Assembly (NCBI GenBank): GCA_031278895.1 | Contig: JAITJN010000006.1 | Span: 1 to 37,460 of the forward strand | DNA: 37,460 bases | Source of the DNA: Candidatus Endomicrobiellum guadaloupense | GTDB taxonomy: Bacteria > Elusimicrobiota > Endomicrobiia > Endomicrobiales > Endomicrobiaceae | Direction of reading: 5' to 3' | In this document: positions 21,871 through 30,675 of the stretch, piece by piece | Position numbering within the stretch: position 1 is the first letter of the stretch | How the letters are laid out: each line of letters starts with the position of its first letter | Position numbers and translations under genes: made by a program | Notes under the pieces: generated by a model | What the model saw: the letters and a program-made list of their open reading frames with translations, nothing else | Databases searched by the model: none | Told to the model about the DNA's origin: nothing

Positions 21871-23066
21871 TAATGATAAAGATATATAAATTAAAACTTC
21901 ATAGCAGATTCTTATTATTGCTATTTTTATCTTTCACTGTTTTTGCAACAGCTGAGGGAGTTGAAGGCGATATTTCCCTTTCAAATGGCGGGCAGTTAAA
22001 TCAGAATTCCAGCTATCAACATATGAGTTCTATAAATAATGGGATAACTTTCCCTGAAATTCAGACTTTTAACTATACGATAAGCGCTGGTGTTGTTACA
22101 TCTTTTGTCTTTAGTAATAACAATATTTCATTTGATAATTTAACACTTAATAATGCGCCTCTTATCAGTGGAAGCACTGTTCCAGCAAACACAGTAAGTA
22201 TAGGAGCTACTGTAACAACAGCAAATGGATTTATAAGAGATATTGGGTATGCTGTTTCACAAGATTTAAGTAATATGGAAAATTTTACTGTAATTTACAA
22301 CAATGGAAATTCTGAACAAACAGTAACATTTTCTACAACAACTGATAAACTTAAAAAAGGAGTAAATTATATACAATTGTGTGCTCATAATACATTGGAT
22401 GCAGATGGCCTTAAAAGTGGTATTTTTACAGTTTATGTAAATAATACAGATGAATACATAAAAATTATTGAACCAGGACCAATAGCTTCACGAAATCCAA
22501 AAATCAGAGCAGCGCTTTATTCAGCTTATGGAGTTGACGAGTTAAAAGTTATAGTACAGATTTTTCCAGGAAAATCTACAAATACTGCAAGTATATACTA
22601 TACAACAGGGCAGGGACATTTTGACGGCCAAAAATTTCTTTGTTTCACTTATGATGGCAGATCTCTTAGAGACAAAGAACAATATACACTATCAGTTGGG
22701 TTTACGGACAATAAAGGAAATTTTGTAGGACCTCAACTTGTAACATTTAGTGTTGATAATGACCCTATTGCTCAGCTGTTGCCATATCCGTCACCTTATA
22801 ACCCAAATAGCGGCAAGCCAATGAAAATAAAATATATCTTAGCTGAAGCAGCTTCTGTTACTATAAATATTTATGATAGAGCTGGAAAGTTTATAAGCAA
22901 GGTGACAGATAAGTCTTCAGGAACTGAAGGCGCAAATTATGCACAATGGAATGCAACAAGCTATGCTGGAGATAGTCTAGCAAACGGTATATATATTTGC
23001 GAAATAATTACTAATAATGGAAAAGAAAATAGGAGATATAGATCTTTTGCAATATTAAAAAAATAA
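21867..23066 (+). CDS. Exported protein with FlgD-Ig/T9SS-like C-terminal domain
   Basis: Signal peptide; C-terminus YPSPYNPNSGKPMKIKYILAEAASVTINIYDRAGKFISKV...WNATSYAGDSLANGIYICEIITNN...SFAILKK. Confidence 0.75.
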   Translation: MIMIKIYKLKLHSRFLLLLFLSFTVFATAEGVEGDISLSNGGQLNQNSSYQHMSSINNGITFPEIQTFNYTISAGVVTSFVFSNNNISFDNLTLNNAPLISGSTVPANTVSIGATVTTANGFIRDIGYAVSQDLSNMENFTVIYNNGNSEQTVTFSTTTDKLKKGVNYIQLCAHNTLDADGLKSGIFTVYVNNTDEYIKIIEPGPIASRNPKIRAALYSAYGVDELKVIVQIFPGKSTNTASIYYTTGQGHFDGQKFLCFTYDGRSLRDKEQYTLSVGFTDNKGNFVGPQLVTFSVDNDPIAQLLPYPSPYNPNSGKPMKIKYILAEAASVTINIYDRAGKFISKVTDKSSGTEGANYAQWNATSYAGDSLANGIYICEIITNNGKENRRYRSFAILKK

Positions 23067-23069
23067 AAT

Positions 23070-24125
23070 ATGACAAAACTAGTAAGAATTAATTTCCTTA
23101 TCCTAACATTTACAACATTAGCGGTAAATTCTTTCGCTGCATTTGGTGGCGGTGCCGCATTTTTGAAAAAAGGTGTAGGTGCAAGAGCGCTTGGCATGGG
23201 TGGAGCATATACTTCTCTTGTAGATGACGTCAGTGCTATTTATTGGAATCCTGCTGGTTTTGCTCAAATAAAAAGATACAACATGTCTGTTATGGGAGCA
23301 TCCGGTGCATCTGACGAATGGACTGGACTTAAAGATGTAATTCCAAGCCATACATTTGCTGCTATTTCAATACCTGCATCAAAAATAACAGATATTTTAG
23401 GAGAATCTATTTTTGCAATAGGTTTAATAAATTCAACTATAAATAATACTGTAAAATCCGAAGAAATAGATGGAGGAAATGACGGAATTGAGACAGGAAA
23501 GTTTTCTGATACTCAAAATACAGTTTATCTGTCTTGGGCAATGCCTATCTTTGAAAATATAAATAATTTATATGTTGGTTTGTCATTTAAATATATTTCT
23601 GAAAAAATGAGTTCAATATCTGGAGGGAATGCTTTAGGCTATGATATGGATGCAGGAATTCTATATATATTTTTAAAAACTTTAAATTTTGGATGGGTTT
23701 TTAATAAAGGCGCAGCTCTTACTTGGGATGGAGGTCATACTGATAACGCACCGTTAACGATAAAGTTTGCTATTTCAAATAAGTTTAATATTGTTGAAAA
23801 GCTTAACATCATAGGCGCTGTTGACTTTGTTCAGGTGCAAAAAGAACCTTTATTAGCAAATATCGGTACAGAAATTAGTTATTCTGATATTTTAACAAGT
23901 TCTTCATTTGGTTTAAAAGCACTCCATTTAAGAGGAGGTATAAATTCTTATGCTTTGGAGAACCGATATAACGTAAAAGACGATATCAATAGAAACTTAA
24001 CATACTCTTTGGGTTTTGGTATAGATTTAATTATATTTGGCAGCGAACTACGTGTTGACTATGCTTTAAGTATGGGTAATATTTTTGACCAAAAAAATAA
24101 GATTTCTTTGAGTTTATTTTTTTAG
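23070..24125 (+). CDS. PorV/PorQ-like outer-membrane beta-barrel protein
   Basis: Signal peptide and FLKKGVGARALGMGGAYTSLVDDVSAIYWNPAGFAQI; amphipathic strands ending in LSLFF. Confidence 0.82.
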   Translation: MTKLVRINFLILTFTTLAVNSFAAFGGGAAFLKKGVGARALGMGGAYTSLVDDVSAIYWNPAGFAQIKRYNMSVMGASGASDEWTGLKDVIPSHTFAAISIPASKITDILGESIFAIGLINSTINNTVKSEEIDGGNDGIETGKFSDTQNTVYLSWAMPIFENINNLYVGLSFKYISEKMSSISGGNALGYDMDAGILYIFLKTLNFGWVFNKGAALTWDGGHTDNAPLTIKFAISNKFNIVEKLNIIGAVDFVQVQKEPLLANIGTEISYSDILTSSSFGLKALHLRGGINSYALENRYNVKDDINRNLTYSLGFGIDLIIFGSELRVDYALSMGNIFDQKNKISLSLFF

Positions 24126-24134
24126 AGGTTTAAA

Positions 24135-24965
24135 ATGACAAAGAGGCTTTTAAGTGTTGTAATCGTTTTGTTATCAAATCTAAATATTCAATCAAATCTT
24201 TGTTTTGCTGCAAGACGAGATGTACAGGACCCTGTATTAAGAGAAATAATTAACGAATTTGGAAATAAAATCCCAAAATTTACAAACAAATATGGAGATA
24301 ATGTATTTGTTCAAGATGGGTCTGTCACAAGAGGAGATCTTATTATTGCTCTGTACGAATATGATAAAAAAACAAAAGGATTATCAAGTGTTCCTGATGG
24401 AATGAATACACAAATAACTAAAAATGAATTTGAATCTCTTAAGAATAAAGTTACTGCCCTTGAAAAAAACGGACGTTTGCCAAGTGGGCAAATTTCTTCA
24501 AAAAATAAAGAGCATACAAATATTATAGAAATAATAGCTGATTTAGAACCAAATATGCCAATGATTTTGGATAATTCATTAAAATATTCAAAAGTCTTTA
24601 ATGAATTACAACAAAAAGTAAAAGATGGCGTAGGCAACACCGAATCATCCTTATCAAAAAGTTCATCTATTTCAAAAAAAGAACTTACTGAACTTAAAGA
24701 AACTTTATACCAACTACAGTCGGATTATGTTTCTCTTTCAAAGAGATTAGATAAATTAAATTCATCTTTACCTGAGTCAGAGCGCTCTGATAAAAATAAT
24801 AATTTAGAAATGATTCGTCTTTCCAAACAATTAAATGAAATGAAAAAGACTATAAATCCTTCTGGCAATGTATCTTCATCAGGTAATGATAGAAATACAG
24901 GAAAGGTTGCAGGCGTAAGTCTTGGTTTAAGTATGATAGCAGCGTTATTTGTGGCAAGACAATAA
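24135..24965 (+). CDS. Exported coiled-coil protein with C-terminal hydrophobic segment
   Basis: Signal peptide, heptad-like region (LTELKETLYQLQSDYVSLSKRLDKLNSSL), C-term VAGVSLGLSMIAALFVARQ. Confidence 0.6.
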   Translation: MTKRLLSVVIVLLSNLNIQSNLCFAARRDVQDPVLREIINEFGNKIPKFTNKYGDNVFVQDGSVTRGDLIIALYEYDKKTKGLSSVPDGMNTQITKNEFESLKNKVTALEKNGRLPSGQISSKNKEHTNIIEIIADLEPNMPMILDNSLKYSKVFNELQQKVKDGVGNTESSLSKSSSISKKELTELKETLYQLQSDYVSLSKRLDKLNSSLPESERSDKNNNLEMIRLSKQLNEMKKTINPSGNVSSSGNDRNTGKVAGVSLGLSMIAALFVARQ

Positions 24966-24986
24966 ATAAAAATAGGAGTTGGAGAT

Positions 24987-27167
24987 ATGGCAAAACTACT
25001 ATTGAAACGAAAAGCTGAGATCCTTGGAGAATATTTATTAAAACATAAAGATAAAATTTTTATAGGCAGCAAAAAAAGTAATGATATAGTTATAAATGAC
25101 AAAATTGTTTCTGAATTTCAGTGTTCTATAATTCTTATTGGTGGTAAGTATTTTGTAAAAGCTCAAAATACTTTAACAGGAACAAAAATAAATGGGATAA
25201 TAATATCAGAACAGGAGTTTCATCCAGGAGATCAGATAGAAATAGCTTCATACTGTATTTTGTATATTGACGATTCTGCAGGAATACAAAGTGAGTATTA
25301 TTTGCTTGGCATATACGGTAAATTTGAAGGTAAAAAATATATAATCAACAATTTGGAGACATTTATTGGAAGAGAAAAATTCTCTCCTACAGGTATTGAA
25401 AATGACATTATTCTTTCTGGAGATATGACTATTTCAAAAGGACACGCAAAAATAACTTTAAATGGAAATCAATATGTTATTACAGACATAGGAAGCACTG
25501 GCGGAGTAGCAGTAAATGGCGTTAAAGTTGGGCAGTTAGACAGCATGAACATTAACCCTGGAGATGAAATCTCAATAGGTAGATCAATATTTAGGTTTGT
25601 AACTTCTGTAAATGAAGATTATTCCTTCCCAGTAAAGCAACATGTTCTATTGTTAAAGATAGTAAGACCAGTATCTATCATTTTTACTATAATTGTGATT
25701 GTATCTTCAGCAGCTCTCTCAATTTTTGGTTGGTCCGGAATATCCTCTCTTACTAAGTACAAAGAAAAATTATCTCTTGAACTCAATCTTAATTTTAAAA
25801 AAGAGGTGCCATTAAAAAGAAGTGAAGTTTACGATATTACATCTACACCAGCAATTGGTGATATAACAGGAAATGGACATAATAGTCTTGTAATGCTTAG
25901 TGCCGCAGGATTTATATATGGCTGGGATCTTGTTACAGGACAACAACTTTGGAAACAGATTGAACTATTTAATTCTGATATAACCTCTCCAATGCTTATT
26001 GATGTAAACAACGACGGAATAAAAGATATTATAGTATTGTCTGACTCTGGACTGATTTTCATATTTGATGGACAAACTGGAAACATAATAAGAAAGGAAG
26101 TGATTGGCGGGATAATTTCAGAAATGACTCCTTTAGTTGCAGATTTAAATGAAAACGGGAAACAGGATATTGTTGTATGTTCAGAAGATGGTACAATCCA
26201 TTTTCTCTATAATGTAGGATATGAAAACGACTATGAAAAATATTCAGATTTTGTTGAAGGGCCTCTTCTTGCAAGTCCAGTACTCTATAAAGCAAAAGAT
26301 ATCTCTCCAATGGTTGTAGTAGCAAACAACAATGGTAAGGTATATTTTATAGATGGAAAAACAAGGGCAAAAAAGACAGTTGATCTTTTTGAGAAAACAG
26401 GGAAAGCGCATCTTATTGCAGGAGCTCCTGCTGTTGGGGATATAAATGGTGATGGAATTCCAGAGGTTGTTGTTCAAACAAATATTCCTCAATATGTCTC
26501 TGCTATAGATGTAAAAAACTTTAATGTTTTATGGACTTTTTTTGTAGAACCTACCCCTCCTGCAGACTTAAGACATAATGCTACTCCTCTAATTTCGGAT
26601 GGTAATGTATTTGTAGTGTCTGGCAATGGAACAATTTATAATTTAAAAGGCAAGACTAGTTATCCTTCTGGAGAACTCTTGTGGAAACTTAAGATTCCAA
26701 ATGGCAAAAGAATGATAGGTTCACCATCTAAGTTTGATTTTGATAAAGATGGCCATGATGATTTTGTGATAGGATCTGAAGAAGGGGAAATAAGTGTTAT
26801 AAAAAACAATACAAAAAGAAAAGAGTTTGAAATTATTTCTGAAATTAAAGCAAGCAATAGTCCAATAACTTCTCAACCTTTGATTGTTGACGCATTTGGA
26901 ACTGGGAAATTAAACATTCTATTTGTAAACTCAAATAATGTTATACAAGCAATAAACACTAATGCAAAAACTATGAAAAATTTTACTCCGTGGGCTATGT
27001 TTCTAGGAGGACCTTCTCATACACCAACACAAGATATTTCAAAGTATAAACTAAAATACATGTCTATGTTCTTTGGTGGGATTTTAATATTTATATTGTT
27101 TATAACATTTAAAGTTTTAAGGTCAGTAAAGAAAAACTCTAAAAAGGTTAATGTCAAATTTCTATGA
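24987..27167 (+). CDS. Double FHA-domain membrane protein with propeller-like (FG-GAP/PQQ-like) repeat domain
   Basis: Two FHA-like segments (IGSKKSNDIVINDKIVSEFQCSI; IGREK...ISKGHAKITLNGNQYVITDIGSTGGVAVNGVKV); TM ~SIIFTIIVIVSSAALSIFGW; repeats such as VADLNENGKQDIVVCSEDGTIHFL, VGDINGDGIPEVVVQT; C-terminal TM. Confidence 0.85.
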   Translation: MAKLLLKRKAEILGEYLLKHKDKIFIGSKKSNDIVINDKIVSEFQCSIILIGGKYFVKAQNTLTGTKINGIIISEQEFHPGDQIEIASYCILYIDDSAGIQSEYYLLGIYGKFEGKKYIINNLETFIGREKFSPTGIENDIILSGDMTISKGHAKITLNGNQYVITDIGSTGGVAVNGVKVGQLDSMNINPGDEISIGRSIFRFVTSVNEDYSFPVKQHVLLLKIVRPVSIIFTIIVIVSSAALSIFGWSGISSLTKYKEKLSLELNLNFKKEVPLKRSEVYDITSTPAIGDITGNGHNSLVMLSAAGFIYGWDLVTGQQLWKQIELFNSDITSPMLIDVNNDGIKDIIVLSDSGLIFIFDGQTGNIIRKEVIGGIISEMTPLVADLNENGKQDIVVCSEDGTIHFLYNVGYENDYEKYSDFVEGPLLASPVLYKAKDISPMVVVANNNGKVYFIDGKTRAKKTVDLFEKTGKAHLIAGAPAVGDINGDGIPEVVVQTNIPQYVSAIDVKNFNVLWTFFVEPTPPADLRHNATPLISDGNVFVVSGNGTIYNLKGKTSYPSGELLWKLKIPNGKRMIGSPSKFDFDKDGHDDFVIGSEEGEISVIKNNTKRKEFEIISEIKASNSPITSQPLIVDAFGTGKLNILFVNSNNVIQAINTNAKTMKNFTPWAMFLGGPSHTPTQDISKYKLKYMSMFFGGILIFILFITFKVLRSVKKNSKKVNVKFL

Positions 27168-28582
27168 AAATTTCGTATTACGCGAAAACTGATGTTGGTG
27201 CGGTAAGAACCGAAAATCAGGATTTTTACGGAATAAACCCTGACAAAAATTTTTTTATTGTATGCGATGGTATGGGAGGTGGCGCTGCAGGAGGATTTGC
27301 AAGCAGAGCTGCTGTAGAAGTAATGCTAAAATCTTTTGACAAACTAACTTTAGACAATATAAAAGCTATTACAGGAAACGGAGGACTAAACGTCGAAAAT
27401 CTCCGCCCAGCTGTATCAATAATGCTTGCAAACAGATATCTGAATAATTTAACTCTAAAATATCCAAAACTTAAAGGAATGGGAACTACGACAGTTGCCA
27501 CAAAATTTGAACCAGAAACAGGTTTGTTACGCGTTTATCATACTGGGGATAGTAGATTATACAGATTTAGAGCAGGTGTTTTAGATCTTTTAACAAAAGA
27601 CCACTCTAAAATAAATGAGCTAATTGATGCTGGAAAAATGAAAGAACAAGATGTAAAAAGCGCTGAAATACAAAGTATGATAACTAGAGCTGTTGGAACC
27701 GAACCTACAGTAAAAGTTGATTATGTTACTTATGAAGTAAAAGAAGGTGATTGCTATGTAATATGTAGCGATGGTCTTAATAGCGAAATAAATGATAATG
27801 TTATAAAAGATATAATTGAAAAAAATATTTCTGATTTAATATCTTTAACTAATAATCTTATAGCTCAAGCCAATAACGCAGGCGGCAGAGACAACACTAC
27901 AGTCATAGCTCTAAAGATAGAAACAGATAGGCAAACAACACAATCACAACCCGGTTCTATAAATAGAGTAGTAACGCTTAGCGATAACTCTCAAAGGCAA
28001 CAGTTACTTGAAGATAAACTCTTATCAAGCTTTGCAAAATTTTTTGTATTTACTCTTCCTAAAGAAGCTAAAGATTCAATACTTAAAAAACCTTTTATAA
28101 TTGCAATATTTATAGCAGCATTAGCAGTTTGTTTAGTGCTTATATATTCGCATTATTCAAAAGAAGAGAGCAAGGATTTTACAGAAATTACAGGTAAAGT
28201 TTCTGGTATTTTGCTTGATATAAGAGAACTGAAAAAAGGACAGCTTGATACTATAAATGCTTCTACTGACAAAGTCTCTAAACTTGAATTGCTTCAGGAA
28301 ACAGTAAAACAAGAAAACGAATACACTACACCACTTCCTGAAGTACAAGTTCTAATAGAACAAGTTGATGGTCCAAATAAATTTATTGGTATTTCAGAAC
28401 TTTCTCCTATTATTATAAAACTTCCTGCAGGTATTTACAAACTATCTTTAAAATATTTAGATTTTAAAATTTTAGATGATAATTATAACTTAGTAGATTC
28501 TTTACAATTGCCGATTGAGTTGTCAGAAAGTTTAAAACCTAAAATGGTGATAATGTTACCCGGAGAAAAGGAGAACAAATGA
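27164..28582 (+). CDS. PP2C-family Ser/Thr phosphatase with TM and extracytoplasmic domain
   Basis: GAVRTENQDFYG, FIVCDGMGGGAAGGFAS, GMGTTTVA, HTGDSRLYRF, CSDGLNSEI, GGRDNTTVI; TM FIIAIFIAALAVCLVLIYSHY. Confidence 0.93.
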   Translation: MKISYYAKTDVGAVRTENQDFYGINPDKNFFIVCDGMGGGAAGGFASRAAVEVMLKSFDKLTLDNIKAITGNGGLNVENLRPAVSIMLANRYLNNLTLKYPKLKGMGTTTVATKFEPETGLLRVYHTGDSRLYRFRAGVLDLLTKDHSKINELIDAGKMKEQDVKSAEIQSMITRAVGTEPTVKVDYVTYEVKEGDCYVICSDGLNSEINDNVIKDIIEKNISDLISLTNNLIAQANNAGGRDNTTVIALKIETDRQTTQSQPGSINRVVTLSDNSQRQQLLEDKLLSSFAKFFVFTLPKEAKDSILKKPFIIAIFIAALAVCLVLIYSHYSKEESKDFTEITGKVSGILLDIRELKKGQLDTINASTDKVSKLELLQETVKQENEYTTPLPEVQVLIEQVDGPNKFIGISELSPIIIKLPAGIYKLSLKYLDFKILDDNYNLVDSLQLPIELSESLKPKMVIMLPGEKENK

Positions 28583-28941
28583 GGAAGAAAAAAATATTTA
28601 TCATTGATGACGACATAACATTTTTGAATTCATTAGAGGTGGTTCTTCTAAAAGATTTTGATGTTGTGAAAGCATCCACGGGAGAAACATTTTATGGTGT
28701 TTTATCAAAAGAAAAACCAGATTTAATTCTTTTAGATGTAAATTTGCCAGGGAAAAATGGTTTTGAGATTTTAAAAGAATTAAAAGCAAATGGCAAATTT
28801 GCTCATCTGCCTGTCATTATGATTACTGGAGATGTAACTGTACATATAGATAAAGCATTTTCCGCTGGAGCGGATGATTGTATATTTAAGTCTATTAATA
28901 TTGAAGATCTTATGTCTTGCATACAAAGACTTATAAAATGA
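28579..28941 (+). CDS. Stand-alone response regulator receiver domain
   Basis: IFIIDDDITFL, LILLDVNLPGKNGFEIL, VIMITGD, AGADDCIFKSI; no output domain in 120 aa. Confidence 0.93.
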   Translation: MRKKKIFIIDDDITFLNSLEVVLLKDFDVVKASTGETFYGVLSKEKPDLILLDVNLPGKNGFEILKELKANGKFAHLPVIMITGDVTVHIDKAFSAGADDCIFKSINIEDLMSCIQRLIK

Positions 28942-30593
28942 AAAAGAAAATTTTTTCAGTTGTTGCTGTGTTCATATTTTTAAATAATAATCTTTATGCT
29001 TTAGCAGCTATTTCTGCTGATAATATTTCACTTTTAAATTATGACTCAGTTTCTGAAGGCGTTGGTGGATCTGCCTTAGCATTTTCTCAAAATTCACTTT
29101 CATTTATCAACTCACCATCTTCAAATTATGATGTTTTAGCAGCAAGGTTGGATTTTGCAGGAATAACGATATCTGGCAATATTTCTGGTGGATTGTGCTC
29201 TGTGATGCTTCCTACTGTAATAGGAAATTTTACAATAGCTGGATCATATAATAAATTTTCATCGTCATATATTACTATTCCAGATGGACAATCCCTTTCA
29301 AATAATTATTTAATATATTTAAACTATGTTTTTCCCTTTATTAGAAAAAGTCCAGTTTATGAAAATATAGGAGGCATAGGAATAACTTTAAAGGACTATA
29401 GCTTTAGCACTCAAGACAATTCTAAGATTGCCTTTGCTTTTGATATAGGTGGACAGTACAATATAAAAGTTATAAGCGAGAATTTATGGGCAGCTGCAGT
29501 TTTTAGAAATGTTGGTGATAAAGTAAAGATTTCTGAATCAAAATCTTTTGATATCCTCCAAAATTTTAATTTTGCCTTGCGATACAACTTTTATGGTTCT
29601 TTAAAACCTGCAATTATGTGTGATATACTTCAATTTTTTAAAACAAATAAAACTGGGTATGTTTTTGGCGCTGAAATTGCACCTTTCTATCCTGTTATTT
29701 TTAGAGCTGGATGGAGAGACTACAATGACTCAATATTTAAAGGTGTTACTGCTGGACTATCACTTAATTTTGATTCTATAAATATAGATTATGCTTTTTC
29801 ATCTATGAATTCTGGCTACGATGTAAAACATACAATAAGTATGGGCTTTTTGATAGGGAATGTATTCAATGCAAGCAAATCTTATGACTATTATCTAGGG
29901 ATAAATTTTAATAAAGCTAAAGAGGCATATAAAAGAAAAGACTATATAAATGCAAGGCAAATATTTGAAGAAATTCTCATTTTATACCCTGAGCATGAGC
30001 CTTCTAAAGACTATTTAAAGAAAATAGCATATGATCTAAGCTCCAATGATAGATCATTAGAAATCGCTATACAAAAATATTTAGTTAAAGCCAACCATGA
30101 GTTCAAAGCAAATAATCTTTTTAAAGCCCAAAGGTATTACAATAAAATACTTGGGATTGATACTGAAAATGTTGAAGCTCAAAATGGGATTAAACAAATA
30201 CAAACAACTTTTAAGCAAATAGAGCAGCAAAAAAACAGTCAAAAAAATGCAGATAAAATTATGTTGTTATGGAAAGAAGGGGTAGAATTGTATAACGATA
30301 AAAATTTTGTATTAGCAAAAGAAAAATTCAAACAAATTATTGATATTGACTCAGAAAACGCAGGAGCTTTAAAATACTTAAATCTTATAGAAAATAAAAT
30401 AGAAAAAGTCTCTTCTTCGCAGATGAATACTGTTTTTAAAGAAGCAATGGAATATTACAAAAATAAAGATTACGAAAAAGCTGCACAATATTTCAATGCA
30501 GTGTATACTACGGACCCAAATCGTAATGATGCAAAAAACTACTATGACCTTTCAGTAAAAGAATTCAAGAAAAAATCAAAAAAAAGTCTTTAA
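28938..30593 (+). CDS. PorV-like beta-barrel protein with C-terminal TPR-like domain
   Basis: Signal peptide; GVGGSALAFSQNSLSFINSPSSNYDVLAARLDFAGITISG; barrel-like middle; TPRs (AKEAYKRKDYINARQIFEEILILYPEHEPSKDYL; EAMEYYKNKDYEKAAQYFNAVYTTDP). ATG 28938 overlaps the receiver stop. Confidence 0.75.
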   Translation: MKKKIFSVVAVFIFLNNNLYALAAISADNISLLNYDSVSEGVGGSALAFSQNSLSFINSPSSNYDVLAARLDFAGITISGNISGGLCSVMLPTVIGNFTIAGSYNKFSSSYITIPDGQSLSNNYLIYLNYVFPFIRKSPVYENIGGIGITLKDYSFSTQDNSKIAFAFDIGGQYNIKVISENLWAAAVFRNVGDKVKISESKSFDILQNFNFALRYNFYGSLKPAIMCDILQFFKTNKTGYVFGAEIAPFYPVIFRAGWRDYNDSIFKGVTAGLSLNFDSINIDYAFSSMNSGYDVKHTISMGFLIGNVFNASKSYDYYLGINFNKAKEAYKRKDYINARQIFEEILILYPEHEPSKDYLKKIAYDLSSNDRSLEIAIQKYLVKANHEFKANNLFKAQRYYNKILGIDTENVEAQNGIKQIQTTFKQIEQQKNSQKNADKIMLLWKEGVELYNDKNFVLAKEKFKQIIDIDSENAGALKYLNLIENKIEKVSSSQMNTVFKEAMEYYKNKDYEKAAQYFNAVYTTDPNRNDAKNYYDLSVKEFKKKSKKSL

Positions 30594-30615
30594 AGATAAG
30601 CTTAGTGTCAACAAT

Positions 30616-30644
30616 TTGATAGGATATAAGCTTGATTTTATAGT
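30616..30644 (+). promoter_or_regulatory. Putative promoter for glgA
   Basis: TTGATA (30616-30621), 17-nt spacer, TATAGT (30639-30644), overlapping TATAAT at 30644-30649. Confidence 0.4.
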
Positions 30645-30675
30645 ATAATAATTCTGTTTGAGAGATACCCAAAAG

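Noticed and set aside
18031-30593. Type VI secretion locus (kinase/FHA/PP2C similarity)
   Set aside because: No TssB/C, Hcp, VgrG, TssK, ClpV, TssM or TssL-like proteins in the window; only the regulatory logic resembles T6SS.
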